From positions 248,001-312,000 of the forward strand of contig NZ_AFBG01000021.1 in the NCBI RefSeq assembly GCF_000204195.1: 64,000 bases of DNA. Reading direction: 5' to 3'. The position numbers and the translations under genes were made by a program. The notes under the pieces are model-generated. The model was not told where the DNA came from. It saw only the letters and a list, made by a program, of their open reading frames with translations, and made no database searches. This DNA is from Acidovorax radicis N35 (GTDB lineage: Bacteria; Pseudomonadota; Gammaproteobacteria; Burkholderiales; Burkholderiaceae_C). The first letter of the stretch is position 1. Each line of letters begins with the position of its first letter. Positions 9,060 to 18,002 of this stretch are shown in pieces.

Positions 9060-9887
9060 ATGACCTTCACCGACATGCTGCGCGACGCCACGGCGCAAAA
9101 CAACTCCCTGCTGTGCGTGGGCCTGGACCCGGAACCGACGCGGTTTCCTGCCGGGATGCAGGGCGACCCGCACAAGATCTATGACTTTTGCGCCGCCATC
9201 GTGGACGCCACGGCCGACCTGGTGTGTGCCTTCAAGCCCCAGATCGCCTACTTCGCCGCGCACAGCGCCGAAGACCAGCTCGAGCGCCTGATGCAGCACA
9301 TACGTGCCAATGCGCCACACGTACCGGTGATCCTGGACGCCAAGCGCGGCGACATCGGCTCCACGGCCGAGCAGTACGCCAAGGAGGCCTTCGAGCGCTA
9401 CGGTGCCGATGCCGTCACGCTGTCGCCGTTCATGGGCTTCGACTCCATCGAGCCCTACCTGGCCTACCACGGTAAGGGCGCCTTCCTGCTGTGCCGCACC
9501 TCCAACCCGGGCGGCGACGACCTGCAGACCCAGCGCCTGGCCAGCGTCGAAGGCCAGCCGCTGATGTACGAACACGTGGCACGCCTGGCGCAAGGGCCCT
9601 GGAACAAAAACGGCCAGCTCGGCCTGGTGGTGGGCGCCACCTACCCGCAGGAAATCGAGCGCGTGCGCGCCATTGCGCCCACGCTGCCGCTGCTGATCCC
9701 GGGTGTGGGCGCTCAGGGCGGCGACGCCGCAGCCACCGTGCGCGCCGGGCTGCGCGATGGCGGTCCGATCATCGTGAACTCCTCGCGCTCCATCCTTTAC
9801 GCCTCGAAGGGCGACGACTTTGCTACGGCAGCGCGCACCGAGGCGCAGCGCACCCGCGCCGTGCTCGAAGCAGCCCGCGTGCGCTGA
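9060..9887 (+). CDS. pyrF: Orotidine 5'-phosphate decarboxylase
   Basis: Converts orotidine monophosphate to UMP, the last step of de novo pyrimidine synthesis. The 275-residue product belongs to the longer type-2 PyrF family. [10 protein letters not shown] lies near residue 20, and LDAKRGDIG at 92-100 carries the catalytic Asp/Lys pair (Asp93, Lys95). [11 protein letters not shown] and the C-terminal [11 protein letters not shown] and [12 protein letters not shown] motifs bind the phosphate. The ATG at 9060 gives the family-typical MTFTDML start. A TAAAAT hexamer immediately upstream suggests a very short leader. Confidence 0.95.
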   Translation: MTFTDMLRDATAQNNSLLCVGLDPEPTRFPAGMQGDPHKIYDFCAAIVDATADLVCAFKPQIAYFAAHSAEDQLERLMQHIRANAPHVPVILDAKRGDIGSTAEQYAKEAFERYGADAVTLSPFMGFDSIEPYLAYHGKGAFLLCRTSNPGGDDLQTQRLASVEGQPLMYEHVARLAQGPWNKNGQLGLVVGATYPQEIERVRAIAPTLPLLIPGVGAQGGDAAATVRAGLRDGGPIIVNSSRSILYASKGDDFATAARTEAQRTRAVLEAARVR

Positions 9888-9940
9888 CCCTCGCCGACGG
9901 CACCTTCAGCCCCCAACGCTGCGGCACCTGGATCGCCACC

Positions 9941-10837
9941 ATGCAGCTCAAGTGGCTAGAAGATTTCATCGTGTTGGCGCAGGAGCGCAGCTTCACCCGC
10001 GCCGCCGAACTGCGGCATGTCACGCACCCGGCCTTCGGCCGCCGCATCCGCGCGCTGGAAGCCTGGGCAGGCACGCCGCTGGTCGAACGCGCCGGTGGCC
10101 CGGTCACCCTCACACCCGCAGGACTGAGCTTTCTGGAGACGGCGGGACAGCTGGCGCGCAATTTGGCGCAGTCGCACGAGGAGCTGCAAAGCCTGGCCGG
10201 CCGGCAGGCCCGCACGGTGACGCTCGCCACCGGCCGCACGCTGGCACGCACCGTGGTGGCCGACTGGCTGGTGCGCCTGCAGCCCATTTTGCAGGGCGGC
10301 GAACTGTGCATCCGCACCCGGGCACTGGCCGACACCGTCGCACTGCTGGAACGCAATGAGGCCGACTTCTCGCTGGTCTACCACCACCCGGCACTGGCGG
10401 TGCGGCTGGATGCGCGCCAGTTCATGCATGTAACCGTGGCGTCCGACCGGCTGGTGCCCATCTCGCGGGCGACGGCACAGGGTCAGGCGCTGCACCGCTT
10501 CGGGCAGGACCACCTGCCGGTGCCTTACCTGGCCTATGCGCCCCAGCTCGCTCTGGGGCGGCTGGTGGAAGACCATCTGGCACACAACCCGAATGCGCCC
10601 CGGCTTCAGCGCGTGGTGGAGTGCGATTCGGCAGACGCACACTACGAATACGTGCAAAAGGGCCTGGGCGTGGCCTGGTTGCCCTGGTCCATGGTGCATG
10701 CGGACTGCCTGGCCAAGCGCCTCGCGCCGGCGGGTGATGCGCGCATGGAAGTGCGTTTTGACGTACGCCTGTACCGCCCCAAGCGCCGCCTGGGCCCGCT
10801 GGCCGAGGCACTGTGGAAAGCCCTGGCCCAGCGCTGA
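9941..10837 (+). CDS. LysR-type regulator, HypT-like
   Basis: The 298-residue product has the LysR layout: an N-terminal winged helix-turn-helix (residues 1-60) and a C-terminal effector domain (90-295). The recognition helix reads THPAFGRRIRALE and the start KWLEDFIVLAQERSFTRAA, which resemble the HypT (YjiE) hypochlorite-responsive subgroup and Comamonadaceae regulators of that group. The C-terminal VQKGLGVAWLPWSMV matches the same group. It lies 53 bases after pyrF and 123 bases before a Bug/hydrolase pair in the same direction, which it may control. The effector is unknown. Confidence 0.85.
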   Translation: MQLKWLEDFIVLAQERSFTRAAELRHVTHPAFGRRIRALEAWAGTPLVERAGGPVTLTPAGLSFLETAGQLARNLAQSHEELQSLAGRQARTVTLATGRTLARTVVADWLVRLQPILQGGELCIRTRALADTVALLERNEADFSLVYHHPALAVRLDARQFMHVTVASDRLVPISRATAQGQALHRFGQDHLPVPYLAYAPQLALGRLVEDHLAHNPNAPRLQRVVECDSADAHYEYVQKGLGVAWLPWSMVHADCLAKRLAPAGDARMEVRFDVRLYRPKRRLGPLAEALWKALAQR

Positions 10838-10960
10838 CACCCCGGGTTTGCCCGAAGGGGACGAACCACTTTGGCACAAACTGGTGCCAGTTCAGCACCA
10901 CAGACACCGGCCCGCCTTTTCACAATGGTTCCACCACAAGAACCCCCACCCGGAGCCCCC

Positions 10961-11944
10961 ATGCGAACCACCCACCCCTTGCCACGCCGCGCCGCCCTGT
11001 TGTGCGGTCTGGCCGCCCTGGTTGCCCCTGCGGCCATGGCGCAAGATGCCGCCTATCCCTCCAAGCCCATCACCATCGTTGTGGGCTACCCCCCGGGCGG
11101 CAGCACCGACCTGACCGCGCGCACCGTGGCGACCGAGCTGGGCAACAAACTGGGCGTACCGGTGGTGATCGAGAACATCGGCGGCGCCGGTGGCGCCATC
11201 GGCGCGCAGAAGGTGGCCAGCAGCGCGCCGGACGGCTACACCCTGCTCGTGGGTGCCAGCAACGAGATCGCCATCAACAAGCTGGTGACCAAGAAGGTGA
11301 AGTACGACGTGAAGGACTTCACCGCCATCGGCCTGATCGCCTCGCAGCCGCTGGTGCTGGTGGCGTCCACCGGCGCGGGCGTGAAGAACCTTGCCGAGTT
11401 CACGCAGAAGGTCTCCAAGAACCCCGGCAAGTTCAGCTATGGCAGCTCGGGCGTGGGCACCTCGCTGCATCTCGCGGGCGAGATGGTCAAGGAACAGGGC
11501 AAGCTGTTCATGACCCACATCCCCTACCGCGGCGTAGCGCCGCTGACCAACGACCTCATGGGCAACAACCTGGAATACGGCGTGTTCGTGCTCTCCAGCG
11601 GCCTGCCGCACATCAAGAGCGGCAAGGTGATCGCCCTGGGCACCACCGAAGCCAAACGCTCGGCCGCCACCCCTGACATCCCCGCCCTGGCCGAAACCGC
11701 GCAGTACAAGAACGTGGACATCGGCGTGTGGTTTGCCCTCATGGCGCCTGCGAATCTGCCCAAGCCGGTGTTCGACAAGGTGAAGAAGGCCCTGAACGAC
11801 AGCCTGCAGTCGCCCGACGTCCGCAAGAAGATGGAAGCCACCGGCTCCACCGTCGCGGCCACCAACGTGAACATCGACCAGTACCTGGCTGCCGAAGTGG
11901 CCAAGTACAAGAAGATCGTCGAATTCGCCAAGATCGAAGAATGA
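10961..11944 (+). CDS. Bug/TctC-family periplasmic solute-binding protein
   Basis: A 327-residue secreted protein of the tripartite tricarboxylate receptor (Bug) family. The signal peptide ends near residue 28 (APAAMAQ), followed by the family hallmark YPSKPITIVVGYPPGG, and later FMTHIPYRGVAPLTNDLMG. Such proteins bind carboxylic acids or other small polar compounds in the periplasm. No TctA/TctB membrane subunits are nearby. I chose the ATG at 10961 (MRTTHPLPRR), since longer starts put 30 unstructured residues before the signal peptide. It overlaps the next gene, an aspartoacylase-like hydrolase, by ATGA, so the ligand may be that enzyme's substrate. Confidence 0.92.
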   Translation: MRTTHPLPRRAALLCGLAALVAPAAMAQDAAYPSKPITIVVGYPPGGSTDLTARTVATELGNKLGVPVVIENIGGAGGAIGAQKVASSAPDGYTLLVGASNEIAINKLVTKKVKYDVKDFTAIGLIASQPLVLVASTGAGVKNLAEFTQKVSKNPGKFSYGSSGVGTSLHLAGEMVKEQGKLFMTHIPYRGVAPLTNDLMGNNLEYGVFVLSSGLPHIKSGKVIALGTTEAKRSAATPDIPALAETAQYKNVDIGVWFALMAPANLPKPVFDKVKKALNDSLQSPDVRKKMEATGSTVAATNVNIDQYLAAEVAKYKKIVEFAKIEE

Positions 11945-12942
11945 ACCGCAACGACGACCTTCACCGCAGCATGGTGCCACCGCTCACCTTCAAACTGCCT
12001 GCGCCCGACATCAGCGCCTGGCGTGCCGGCAACACCGGCACCGAAGGCGTGTGGCACTTCGACTCGGGCCGGCCCGGGCGCCACGCGATGATCAGCGCGC
12101 TGGTGCACGGCAACGAGCTGTGCGGCGCCTGGGCGCTCAAAGGCCTGCTGGAGGCCGGCGTGCGCCCGCAGCAGGGCACGCTCACCCTCGCGTTCTGCAA
12201 CCTTGAAGCGTTTGACCGCTTCGACGCCAGCAGCCACGACGCCTCGCGCTTCACCGACGAAGACCTCAACCGCCAGTGGCTGGACGAGCGCATCGACGCG
12301 GCCGACACGGCTGAGCGCCGCCGGGCCGCCGCGTTGCGCCCTTTTGTGGCCCGCGCAGACTGGCTGCTCGACATCCACTCCATGCACGAGCCCTCGGCAC
12401 CGCTGCTGCTCACCGGCACTCAGCCGCGCAACCTGGAGCTGGCGCGTGCCATGCGCTCGCCCGAACACGTCGTGGTGGACGCAGGCCACAAGGACGGCGT
12501 TCGCATGCGCGACTACGGCCGCTTCGGTTGGCTGGACGCCGAGGGTGGGGACACCCGCTCCCTGCTCATCGAATGCGGCTTCCACGGTGACCCCGCAAGC
12601 CGCGCGGTGGCGCAGGACCAGTGTGTGCGTTTCCTCGCGCAGTCCGGCGTGCTCAGCGCCGAGGCCTTGGCGCAGCAGTTGCCCGACTGGTGCCTGCCCG
12701 ATGCGCCCCGCCAGTGGGCGCTGGAAGTGACCGGCCCCGTGGTCGCCACCAGCAGCGCCTTCCGCTTCGTGGCGCCATACACCGGGCTGGAGGTCTTCGA
12801 GAAGGCCGGCACGGTGATCGGAGACAACGATGGTGTGCCCGTGGCCACGCCCTATGACAACTGCGTGCTCGTGATGCCCTCGGTGCGGCAGGCCCGCGCG
12901 GGCGTGACGGTAGTGCGCTTTGCCCGGCGGCGGCCACTGTAG
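11941..12942 (+). CDS. Aspartoacylase/succinylglutamate desuccinylase-family hydrolase
   Basis: A zinc-dependent hydrolase of the M14-related AstE/AspA family, 333 residues, predicted cytoplasmic. The metal site is visible: His56 and Glu59 in VHGNEL, and a histidine of DIHSMHE (144-150). DLNRQW near 109 supplies the substrate-carboxylate contact seen in the family. These enzymes cleave N-acyl amino acids such as N-acetylaspartate or N-succinylglutamate; which one is used here cannot be told. The start codon overlaps the stop of the Bug gene (ATGA), implying coupled translation and a shared pathway. The other ast genes are absent. It ends 43 bases from the convergent LuxR gene. Confidence 0.85.
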   Translation: MNRNDDLHRSMVPPLTFKLPAPDISAWRAGNTGTEGVWHFDSGRPGRHAMISALVHGNELCGAWALKGLLEAGVRPQQGTLTLAFCNLEAFDRFDASSHDASRFTDEDLNRQWLDERIDAADTAERRRAAALRPFVARADWLLDIHSMHEPSAPLLLTGTQPRNLELARAMRSPEHVVVDAGHKDGVRMRDYGRFGWLDAEGGDTRSLLIECGFHGDPASRAVAQDQCVRFLAQSGVLSAEALAQQLPDWCLPDAPRQWALEVTGPVVATSSAFRFVAPYTGLEVFEKAGTVIGDNDGVPVATPYDNCVLVMPSVRQARAGVTVVRFARRRPL

Positions 12943-12985
12943 CAAGCGGCAAGCCCTTGCCAAATGACGAGGGGTTTTGTCGCTG

Positions 12986-14104
12986 CTACGTCTGCAAATA
13001 CGCCTGCAGCTCCTTGCGGCTCTGCACGCCCAGCCGCGTATAGATCTGTCGCCGGTGGTAGGTGGCCGTGTTGGCGCTGATGCCCATGCGCTTGGCGATC
13101 TGGTCCTCGGGTACGCCACGCACCAGCCAGTAGGCCAGCTCATGCTGGCGCTGCGGCAAGCCCAGCGCGCGCAGCGTGGGCAGAAGGTGCGCTACACGCG
13201 CCACACGCTGTGTGATGTGGATGCCCACCACCCGGTCGTTGTGGCTGCCACCTTCCCCGGATCCCGCCGCAGCGGCCATCTGCGTGGCGCGCAGAGAAAA
13301 CCAACCGCTGGCATTGTTCAGGTCCAGTTGCGGCAGCTCGGGCGCCTGGCCCCAGTCCGTGTTGCCCTCCCCCACCGATCGCATGCGTTCCAATAAAAAG
13401 CGCAGCGCAGGCGGCAGCTCACTGCGGCGGTACCAGCGCAGGCCAAAGGCCAACGCCATCAGCCGATCCGCCTGGGGCGACGTCCACAGTAGCCTGCCCT
13501 CCGCCGTGGCGACCAGCATGGCGCTGTCTTGCACCACACTGCCCTGCGCATCCATCTCACCGGGCTGCAACGCACGCGCCAGCCACGGTGCGAGCTGTTC
13601 CAGCAGGGCGATCTCCCCGGACACAAAGCGCGGCGCGCCGGGCTTGCGGCACAGCTTGAGCGAGCCCAAGCCGCGACCCTGCGGCGTGCGCAGCACCAGG
13701 CTCAGAAAATCCTGCCACTCCGAAGGCCGCGCCAGCTCGTTGTAGAAATCGCTGCGAATGAATTCATGGCGGGAGACTTGGAGGATCTGCTCCATCGCCA
13801 GCACCCCATGCTCATGGCGCACGGCGGCGGCGAAGTCGTGCAGGCTGTAGCGCACCAGCTTGAGCTCTTGCACCATCATTTGGGGATCGAAATAGCGGTG
13901 CATCCACTCGCGCGCGGGCGACGGCTCGATGTACGCATCCAGCACTCCGTCGGCATCGGGGTGAAAGTACACGCCCGTATCGAAGCCGATCAGCTGGTGC
14001 AGTTCGTGCAGCACGAGCTCGATGAGCTGGGGGCCGGTGAAATCCAGGCAGGCCATGTGCTGCAGGCGGGCGAGGGCGTGCTGCTGCGTGCGAGAAAGAG
14101 ACAT
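12986..14104 (-). CDS. LuxR-family transcriptional regulator
   Basis: The 372-residue product ends in a LuxR/FixJ-type helix-turn-helix (about 308-370; LPQRQHELAYWLVRG, then QIAKRMGISANTATYHRRQIYTRLGVQ). The first 290 residues form a long sensory region without a receiver-domain Asp pocket or an autoinducer-binding signature I recognise, so the signal is unknown. The start MSLSRTQQHALARL at 14104 is preceded by CCACCTCC in transposed sense (GGAGGT on the plus strand), so the Shine-Dalgarno is uncertain. The gene neighbours the large FG-GAP protein gene and is transcribed the same way; two matching dyads further upstream (17016, 17124) are possible targets of a regulator such as this, which is speculation. 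Confidence 0.85.
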   Translation of the reverse strand: MSLSRTQQHALARLQHMACLDFTGPQLIELVLHELHQLIGFDTGVYFHPDADGVLDAYIEPSPAREWMHRYFDPQMMVQELKLVRYSLHDFAAAVRHEHGVLAMEQILQVSRHEFIRSDFYNELARPSEWQDFLSLVLRTPQGRGLGSLKLCRKPGAPRFVSGEIALLEQLAPWLARALQPGEMDAQGSVVQDSAMLVATAEGRLLWTSPQADRLMALAFGLRWYRRSELPPALRFLLERMRSVGEGNTDWGQAPELPQLDLNNASGWFSLRATQMAAAAGSGEGGSHNDRVVGIHITQRVARVAHLLPTLRALGLPQRQHELAYWLVRGVPEDQIAKRMGISANTATYHRRQIYTRLGVQSRKELQAYLQT

Positions 14105-14215
14105 GGAGGTAGGGCGTGGCAGGTGCGCGCATCCATGCAGCACCTGGCAGCAGCGTAACGCAAGGACGATGGAAATTTCAACGGTGTGAATCGCAGGCAC
14201 CCGCCCAGACACGCC

Positions 14216-14287
14216 GTGAACAAACTTCTCGCACTCCTCGCCCTGGCCACCGGCACCCACACTGGCGCGAGCGCCTGCGCACGTTGA
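14216..14287 (+). pseudogene. Possible orphan signal-peptide relic
   Basis: A GTG-started frame of 23 codons reads as a signal-peptide start (NKLLALLALATGTHTGASA) and then stops. It resembles the first residues of the sorting-tail protein at 17277 (RKHLALLALATFAHAGVWA) at both protein and DNA level. It may be the remnant of a deleted paralog. The short length makes chance resemblance possible. Confidence 0.3.
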
Positions 14288-14350
14288 AGAACAGCAAGGC
14301 GGACACCACTGTGGACGCCTGCGGCCCTCAGTGGTGGCCCCCTGGACGGG

Positions 14351-16957
14351 TTATCGCCGCATGCGGCGCCGGACGAAGGCCAGCATGGCCAACGACAGGC
14401 CCATCAGTGCCAGCGGACTGTTCATGGGCACCGACACAGGGTCGCCGCCCCCGCCAGGCGGGATGGCTCCCGCGGTGTTCGTCAAGTCAAACGTCTGCGT
14501 GACAGGTTGCTCCAGCACGGTGTCGTACACCACGGCGCTGACCTGGTGCAAGCCCACCGCGGCGCTAGCGGTGGCCGTGACTTCCGCGAAACCATTGGCA
14601 TCGGCCAGCGCGCTTTCGGCAGACAGCACCACCCCGCCAGCGGTCGTGAAATAGACACGCACTTGCGGCGTGCTGCTGCCGTCCCAGCCAGTGACTTTCA
14701 CGCGCAGTTTCTGGGCAAAGGTGGTATTGATCGGCGTGCTTTGGGGGGTACCGCTCACCGTGGTCATGAACTTGGGCAGATCCGCCACGTTTCTCAGCAC
14801 GCGGTTTTGGGGGCTGACCAACGAACTGCCTTGCACGCTGGCCTTCACCGAGTAGGTGCCGACAAACCCGTTGGCCGTCCCGCTCACCTGTGCGTTGCCC
14901 GCAGCATTGGTCACCGCCGTCAGTGTGGAGAAGCTCGCCGTGGCACCCGATACCGGATCGGTCGTGATGGCAAAAACAACCGTTGCGCCTTGCACCGGGT
15001 TGCCAAAAAAGTCCTGCACGTGCGCCGTGACAGGTGCCGAGAACGGCTTGGTGACGTACGTCCATTGCGGCGTGGACACGTCAAAGGCAATGGCGGCGGC
15101 GGCGCCGGCCGGCGCGGAGTTCGACAGCTTGATCGAGACGCCGGTGGTGCCAGGCGCCGTGGCACTGACACTGTAGGCGCCAGACTTGCCCGTGGCGGTG
15201 GCCGAGACCGCCGCGAACCCGTTCGCATCCGTCACTGCGGTGGACGACGACAGCACCACGCGCGACGGTACGCTGGGGCCGCCGAACGTTACCGTGACAC
15301 CGGCCTTCGGATTGTTCGACGCATCGGTCACCCGCACTTGCAGCGGTGTGCCAAAGGCCGTGTTGACCAGGGTGATCTGGTTGTTGCCTGCCGTGACCGC
15401 CAGACTGTCCGTGTTGGTATTGCACAAATTGAAGAGTGGCACATTGCCCAGGCTGGTGATGAATCCCTTCATCTGATAACAACCCATCACGCCATTGGCA
15501 ACCGGGGTATAGCTAAAGACACCTTGCGCATTGGTGGTGCCCGAGCCAGTGGACGCGATGGGCAGGCTGGGGCCGGGGTTCACCGGGGTAATACTCACCG
15601 CCAAGCCCGGCACGCCCACGCCATTGCTGTCGAGCACCTTGATCGACAGGGGTTGCGCAAAAGGGGTGTTGAACACCGTGCTCTGCGGCGTGCCGGTCGT
15701 CGCGATGGACGAAGCAGCGAGGGCAATGGTCTCGAAAACAGCAATTTTCCCGGCCCCCGGGCCTGAGGTCACGAGATCGGCGCGGCCATCGCGGTTGAGA
15801 TCAATGGCAGCGAGCATGCGCGTGACCGAATAGCCAATATGCTCATTCAATACAAAGCTGTGGTTGGCTTGCTGCAACCCCACATAACCATCCGAGATTA
15901 CGTCCAGCCGGCCGTCACCATTCACATCGGCCACGATGACTCGCCCCATGTCACGGCCACCACCGTTGGAAACCCCCGTGGTGAAAAGCTTGGTGGAAGG
16001 CAAGAATATGCCGTTGCCAACGCCTTTGGCCAGCCACACCCCCTGGCCGTAAATGTTCTGCATGAGCAAATCGAGTTTGCCATCTCCATCGATATCAGCG
16101 ACTTCAATATCGCCAATATTGCCGACACTACCTCCCGCGCCAAGAATCTGCGCTTGGGGCGCAAACGATCCGTTGCCCGCCCCTTTCAGCCATGAAACCG
16201 TTCCCCCGCTGACGGCGTCTGAAAAAACCAGGTCGGGCTCCCCATCCCCGTCAATATCGGCCACCTGTGCTTCTCGCACAGATTTATTCATGGACAGTCC
16301 GCTGTAGGTCACCTCGTGCTGCCCCACCAGAAGGAAATTACCGAAACCGATATTCTGCAAAACCTCAAAATAAGAGGTTCCACCGAAATTTCCGGGATCG
16401 TACACAGCGACAACGATGTCCAATCTTCCGTCATGGTTCAAGTCGGCGAGCATGGGGTTTGAAGCACCATAATCACTCGCATCCGCAAGCCCTGGCCGCT
16501 GCGGAACAAAAGCGCTGAAGTCCCCATTGCTGTTGCCTGAGCCCTTCAATACGGATACGCCCAGATTGTCGGTAATCACCAAATCAATCTTGCCATCTCC
16601 ATCGATGTCGCCAGCGGAGATACCGTTGGCTTTTTGCAGACCGAACACCAGATTATTGAAATCATGCTTCAACGCCAGGCCGCCAATGGGGGTGCCTAGG
16701 TAAATGAGAAGCTGGTCGGTTTCGCTGTTGAGAACCGCTAGGTCGGGGTAGCCATCGTTGTTGAAGTCCGCGCTCACTGCGGCAGTCGAAACGTTGGGGG
16801 CATTGCTGGCGCTATTGGCCTGCAAATCGGGCGGGCCATAGATATTGGCCGCTTGCGCTGGCAACGCTATTGCGCAGAAAGCGGCGGCTGCAGCGATGCC
16901 AGCGGCAGCACGTTTCGCCTTTTGCATCCATCTGCTGGCTATTTGGGGAGTTTTCAT
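14351..16957 (-). CDS. Secreted FG-GAP/Ig-like protein with sorting-type C-terminus
   Basis: An 868-residue exported protein. The signal peptide ends near residue 36 (LPAQAA). Seven FG-GAP/VCBS-type units with calcium-binding cores follow, for example DFNNDGYPDLAV, DIDGDGKIDLVI, DLNHDGRLDIVV and DVNGDGRLDVIS, probably forming a beta-propeller (about 45-405). Four Ig-like, invasin-type domains come next, each starting near FNTPFAQPL, NTAFGTPLQ, TKPFSAPV or NTTFAQKL. A Gly/Pro linker leads to a tail VPMNSPLALMGLSLAMLAFV plus RRRMRR: one membrane segment with a basic end, as in PEP/IPTL-CTERM sorting signals. I infer surface anchoring or sorting and an adhesion-like role. The ATG at 16957 was chosen to place the signal peptide at the N-terminus. 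No sorting enzyme is in the window. Confidence 0.85.
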   Translation of the reverse strand: MKTPQIASRWMQKAKRAAAGIAAAAAFCAIALPAQAANIYGPPDLQANSASNAPNVSTAAVSADFNNDGYPDLAVLNSETDQLLIYLGTPIGGLALKHDFNNLVFGLQKANGISAGDIDGDGKIDLVITDNLGVSVLKGSGNSNGDFSAFVPQRPGLADASDYGASNPMLADLNHDGRLDIVVAVYDPGNFGGTSYFEVLQNIGFGNFLLVGQHEVTYSGLSMNKSVREAQVADIDGDGEPDLVFSDAVSGGTVSWLKGAGNGSFAPQAQILGAGGSVGNIGDIEVADIDGDGKLDLLMQNIYGQGVWLAKGVGNGIFLPSTKLFTTGVSNGGGRDMGRVIVADVNGDGRLDVISDGYVGLQQANHSFVLNEHIGYSVTRMLAAIDLNRDGRADLVTSGPGAGKIAVFETIALAASSIATTGTPQSTVFNTPFAQPLSIKVLDSNGVGVPGLAVSITPVNPGPSLPIASTGSGTTNAQGVFSYTPVANGVMGCYQMKGFITSLGNVPLFNLCNTNTDSLAVTAGNNQITLVNTAFGTPLQVRVTDASNNPKAGVTVTFGGPSVPSRVVLSSSTAVTDANGFAAVSATATGKSGAYSVSATAPGTTGVSIKLSNSAPAGAAAAIAFDVSTPQWTYVTKPFSAPVTAHVQDFFGNPVQGATVVFAITTDPVSGATASFSTLTAVTNAAGNAQVSGTANGFVGTYSVKASVQGSSLVSPQNRVLRNVADLPKFMTTVSGTPQSTPINTTFAQKLRVKVTGWDGSSTPQVRVYFTTAGGVVLSAESALADANGFAEVTATASAAVGLHQVSAVVYDTVLEQPVTQTFDLTNTAGAIPPGGGGDPVSVPMNSPLALMGLSLAMLAFVRRRMRR

Positions 16958-17015
16958 GGCTCTTGAATCCGACTGTTTCACTCGAATCAGTTTAGGAAGC
17001 CCAGTCCCCCAGCGC

Positions 17016-17033
17016 CCCACCCCTAGGGATGGG
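17016..17033. promoter_or_regulatory. Operator-like dyad 1
   Basis: The sequence CCCACCC-CTAG-GGATGGG is an inverted repeat of seven-base arms with one mismatch, centred about 68 bases upstream of the FG-GAP gene start. It has the same layout as the dyad at 17124. Confidence 0.5.
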
Positions 17034-17123
17034 TGCAGCCACAAATCTTCCTGTACTCAGCATCCCCCGAGGTAGCAAGCCAGCGAACAGTTGCGCCAGC
17101 GCGCAAAACCAGCCCCCCGCCAT

Positions 17124-17141
17124 CCCACCCTCAGGGGTGGG
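17124..17141. promoter_or_regulatory. Operator-like dyad 2
   Basis: The sequence CCCACCC-TCAG-GGGTGGG is a perfect inverted repeat of seven-base arms, centred 108 bases from dyad 1 and about 144 bases upstream of the gene at 17277. Both dyads share arms and a four-base spacer, as expected for sites of one dimeric regulator. Confidence 0.5.
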
Positions 17142-17183
17142 GCGCCGCGCCGGGGGAATCCATAGACTGGACGGCAGACGCTA

Positions 17184-17245
17184 AATTGCTCCTAAAAACA
17201 TAGCTTTTTGTGCTTGATGGACAAGCGCGGGGGCGGTTTTTCTGC
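17184..17245. repeat. AT-rich dispersed repeat, copy F
   Basis: Reads GCTAAATTGCTCCTAAAAA, ATAGCTTTTTG, then GCTTGATGGACAAGCGC and GGGGGCGGTTTTT. The GCTT...AAGC dyad is the conserved centre of the family. It lies directly before the gene at 17277 and in the same orientation as copy G after it. Confidence 0.75.
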
Positions 17246-17276
17246 CATTTTTCCCAACACATCCACTCACCGCCCC

Positions 17277-17945
17277 ATGCGAAAACACCTTGCCCTCCTG
17301 GCCCTGGCCACCTTTGCCCACGCAGGTGTCTGGGCCGCCACCTACAGCTACACCAACAACGGCTACGCCCCCGCCAGCCTGCACAACTACACGGCGCCCT
17401 GCGGCGGAGGCAGCTGCGCCAACTTCACCGCTGCCATGGCCCCGACGGCCACCTTCACCACGGCCGTGCCGCTGGCGCCCAACTTGGTCAATAGCGATGT
17501 TCTTCTTCCGGGCGGCAACATCCTTGCGTACACGGTGTTCGACGGGGTTACCACCTATACCCTGGGTGACCCGCAGGTGACGGGGTACCAGGTAAGGGCC
17601 TCCACCGATGCCACAGGCCAATTGACGGCGCTGTCGATGATCGTCATGCGCTGGCAGGCCCCCGGCCCGCACGGCGGCGCCAACATGCGGCTGGACGCGG
17701 TCAACACCAACTCCGGCGCGTACCACAACGTGATATGCCTGGCGGTCGATGTCGAAGACCGATGCACCGCCTGGGAGGGGTTCGGCAGCATCGACGGCAA
17801 CACCAGTTGGGCAAACGTAGGCGCGTTGCCTGCGGGCGCTGTACAGGCCGTGCCGGTGGACAACCCTTTTGCCTTGTTGCTGACGGCCGCCGGCCTGCTC
17901 GGCATCGCCTTGCGCGGGCGGCGAGAGTTACTCCTCAAAAGATAG
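17277..17945 (+). CDS. Small secreted protein with sorting-type tail (paralog 1)
   Basis: A 222-residue exported protein of unknown function. The signal peptide covers residues 1-21 (ending GVWA). The mature part begins TYSYTNNGYAPASLHNYTAP and shares pattern and length with the product of the gene at 18003 (about 30 percent by eye), including LHNYT, C-x-x-x-x-x-C near the start, TYTLGDPQVT and MRWQAPGPH. The C-terminus VPVDNPFALLLTAAGLLGIAL followed by RGRRE resembles PEP/IPTL-CTERM tails and more closely the tail of the FG-GAP protein. The last six residues (ELLLKR) and the stop are encoded by repeat copy G. The gene is bracketed by copies F and G in direct orientation. Confidence 0.8.
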   Translation: MRKHLALLALATFAHAGVWAATYSYTNNGYAPASLHNYTAPCGGGSCANFTAAMAPTATFTTAVPLAPNLVNSDVLLPGGNILAYTVFDGVTTYTLGDPQVTGYQVRASTDATGQLTALSMIVMRWQAPGPHGGANMRLDAVNTNSGAYHNVICLAVDVEDRCTAWEGFGSIDGNTSWANVGALPAGAVQAVPVDNPFALLLTAAGLLGIALRGRRELLLKR

Positions 17946-17992
17946 CTGCCCGCGCTTGGTACACGTTGCTTTAAGACTTTTTTATACAAAAA
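17928..17992. repeat. AT-rich dispersed repeat, copy G
   Basis: Reads TTACTCCTCAAAAGATAGCT, GCCCGCGCTTGGTACACG and later GACTTTTTTATAC. It aligns with copy F along its length, but its 3' arm has diverged. It contains the stop codon of the gene at 17277 and the leader of the gene at 18003. Confidence 0.6.
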
Positions 17993-18002
17993 CTCCAACA
18001 CA

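Larger units (their letters stand above)
16958..17276. other. Divergent intergenic region with two dyads and one repeat
   Basis: This 319-base gap separates the FG-GAP protein gene from the sorting-tail gene at 17277. It holds two matching palindromes (17016-17033 and 17124-17141) and copy F of the AT-rich repeat (17184-17245). No other coding frame is convincing. Confidence 0.6.
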
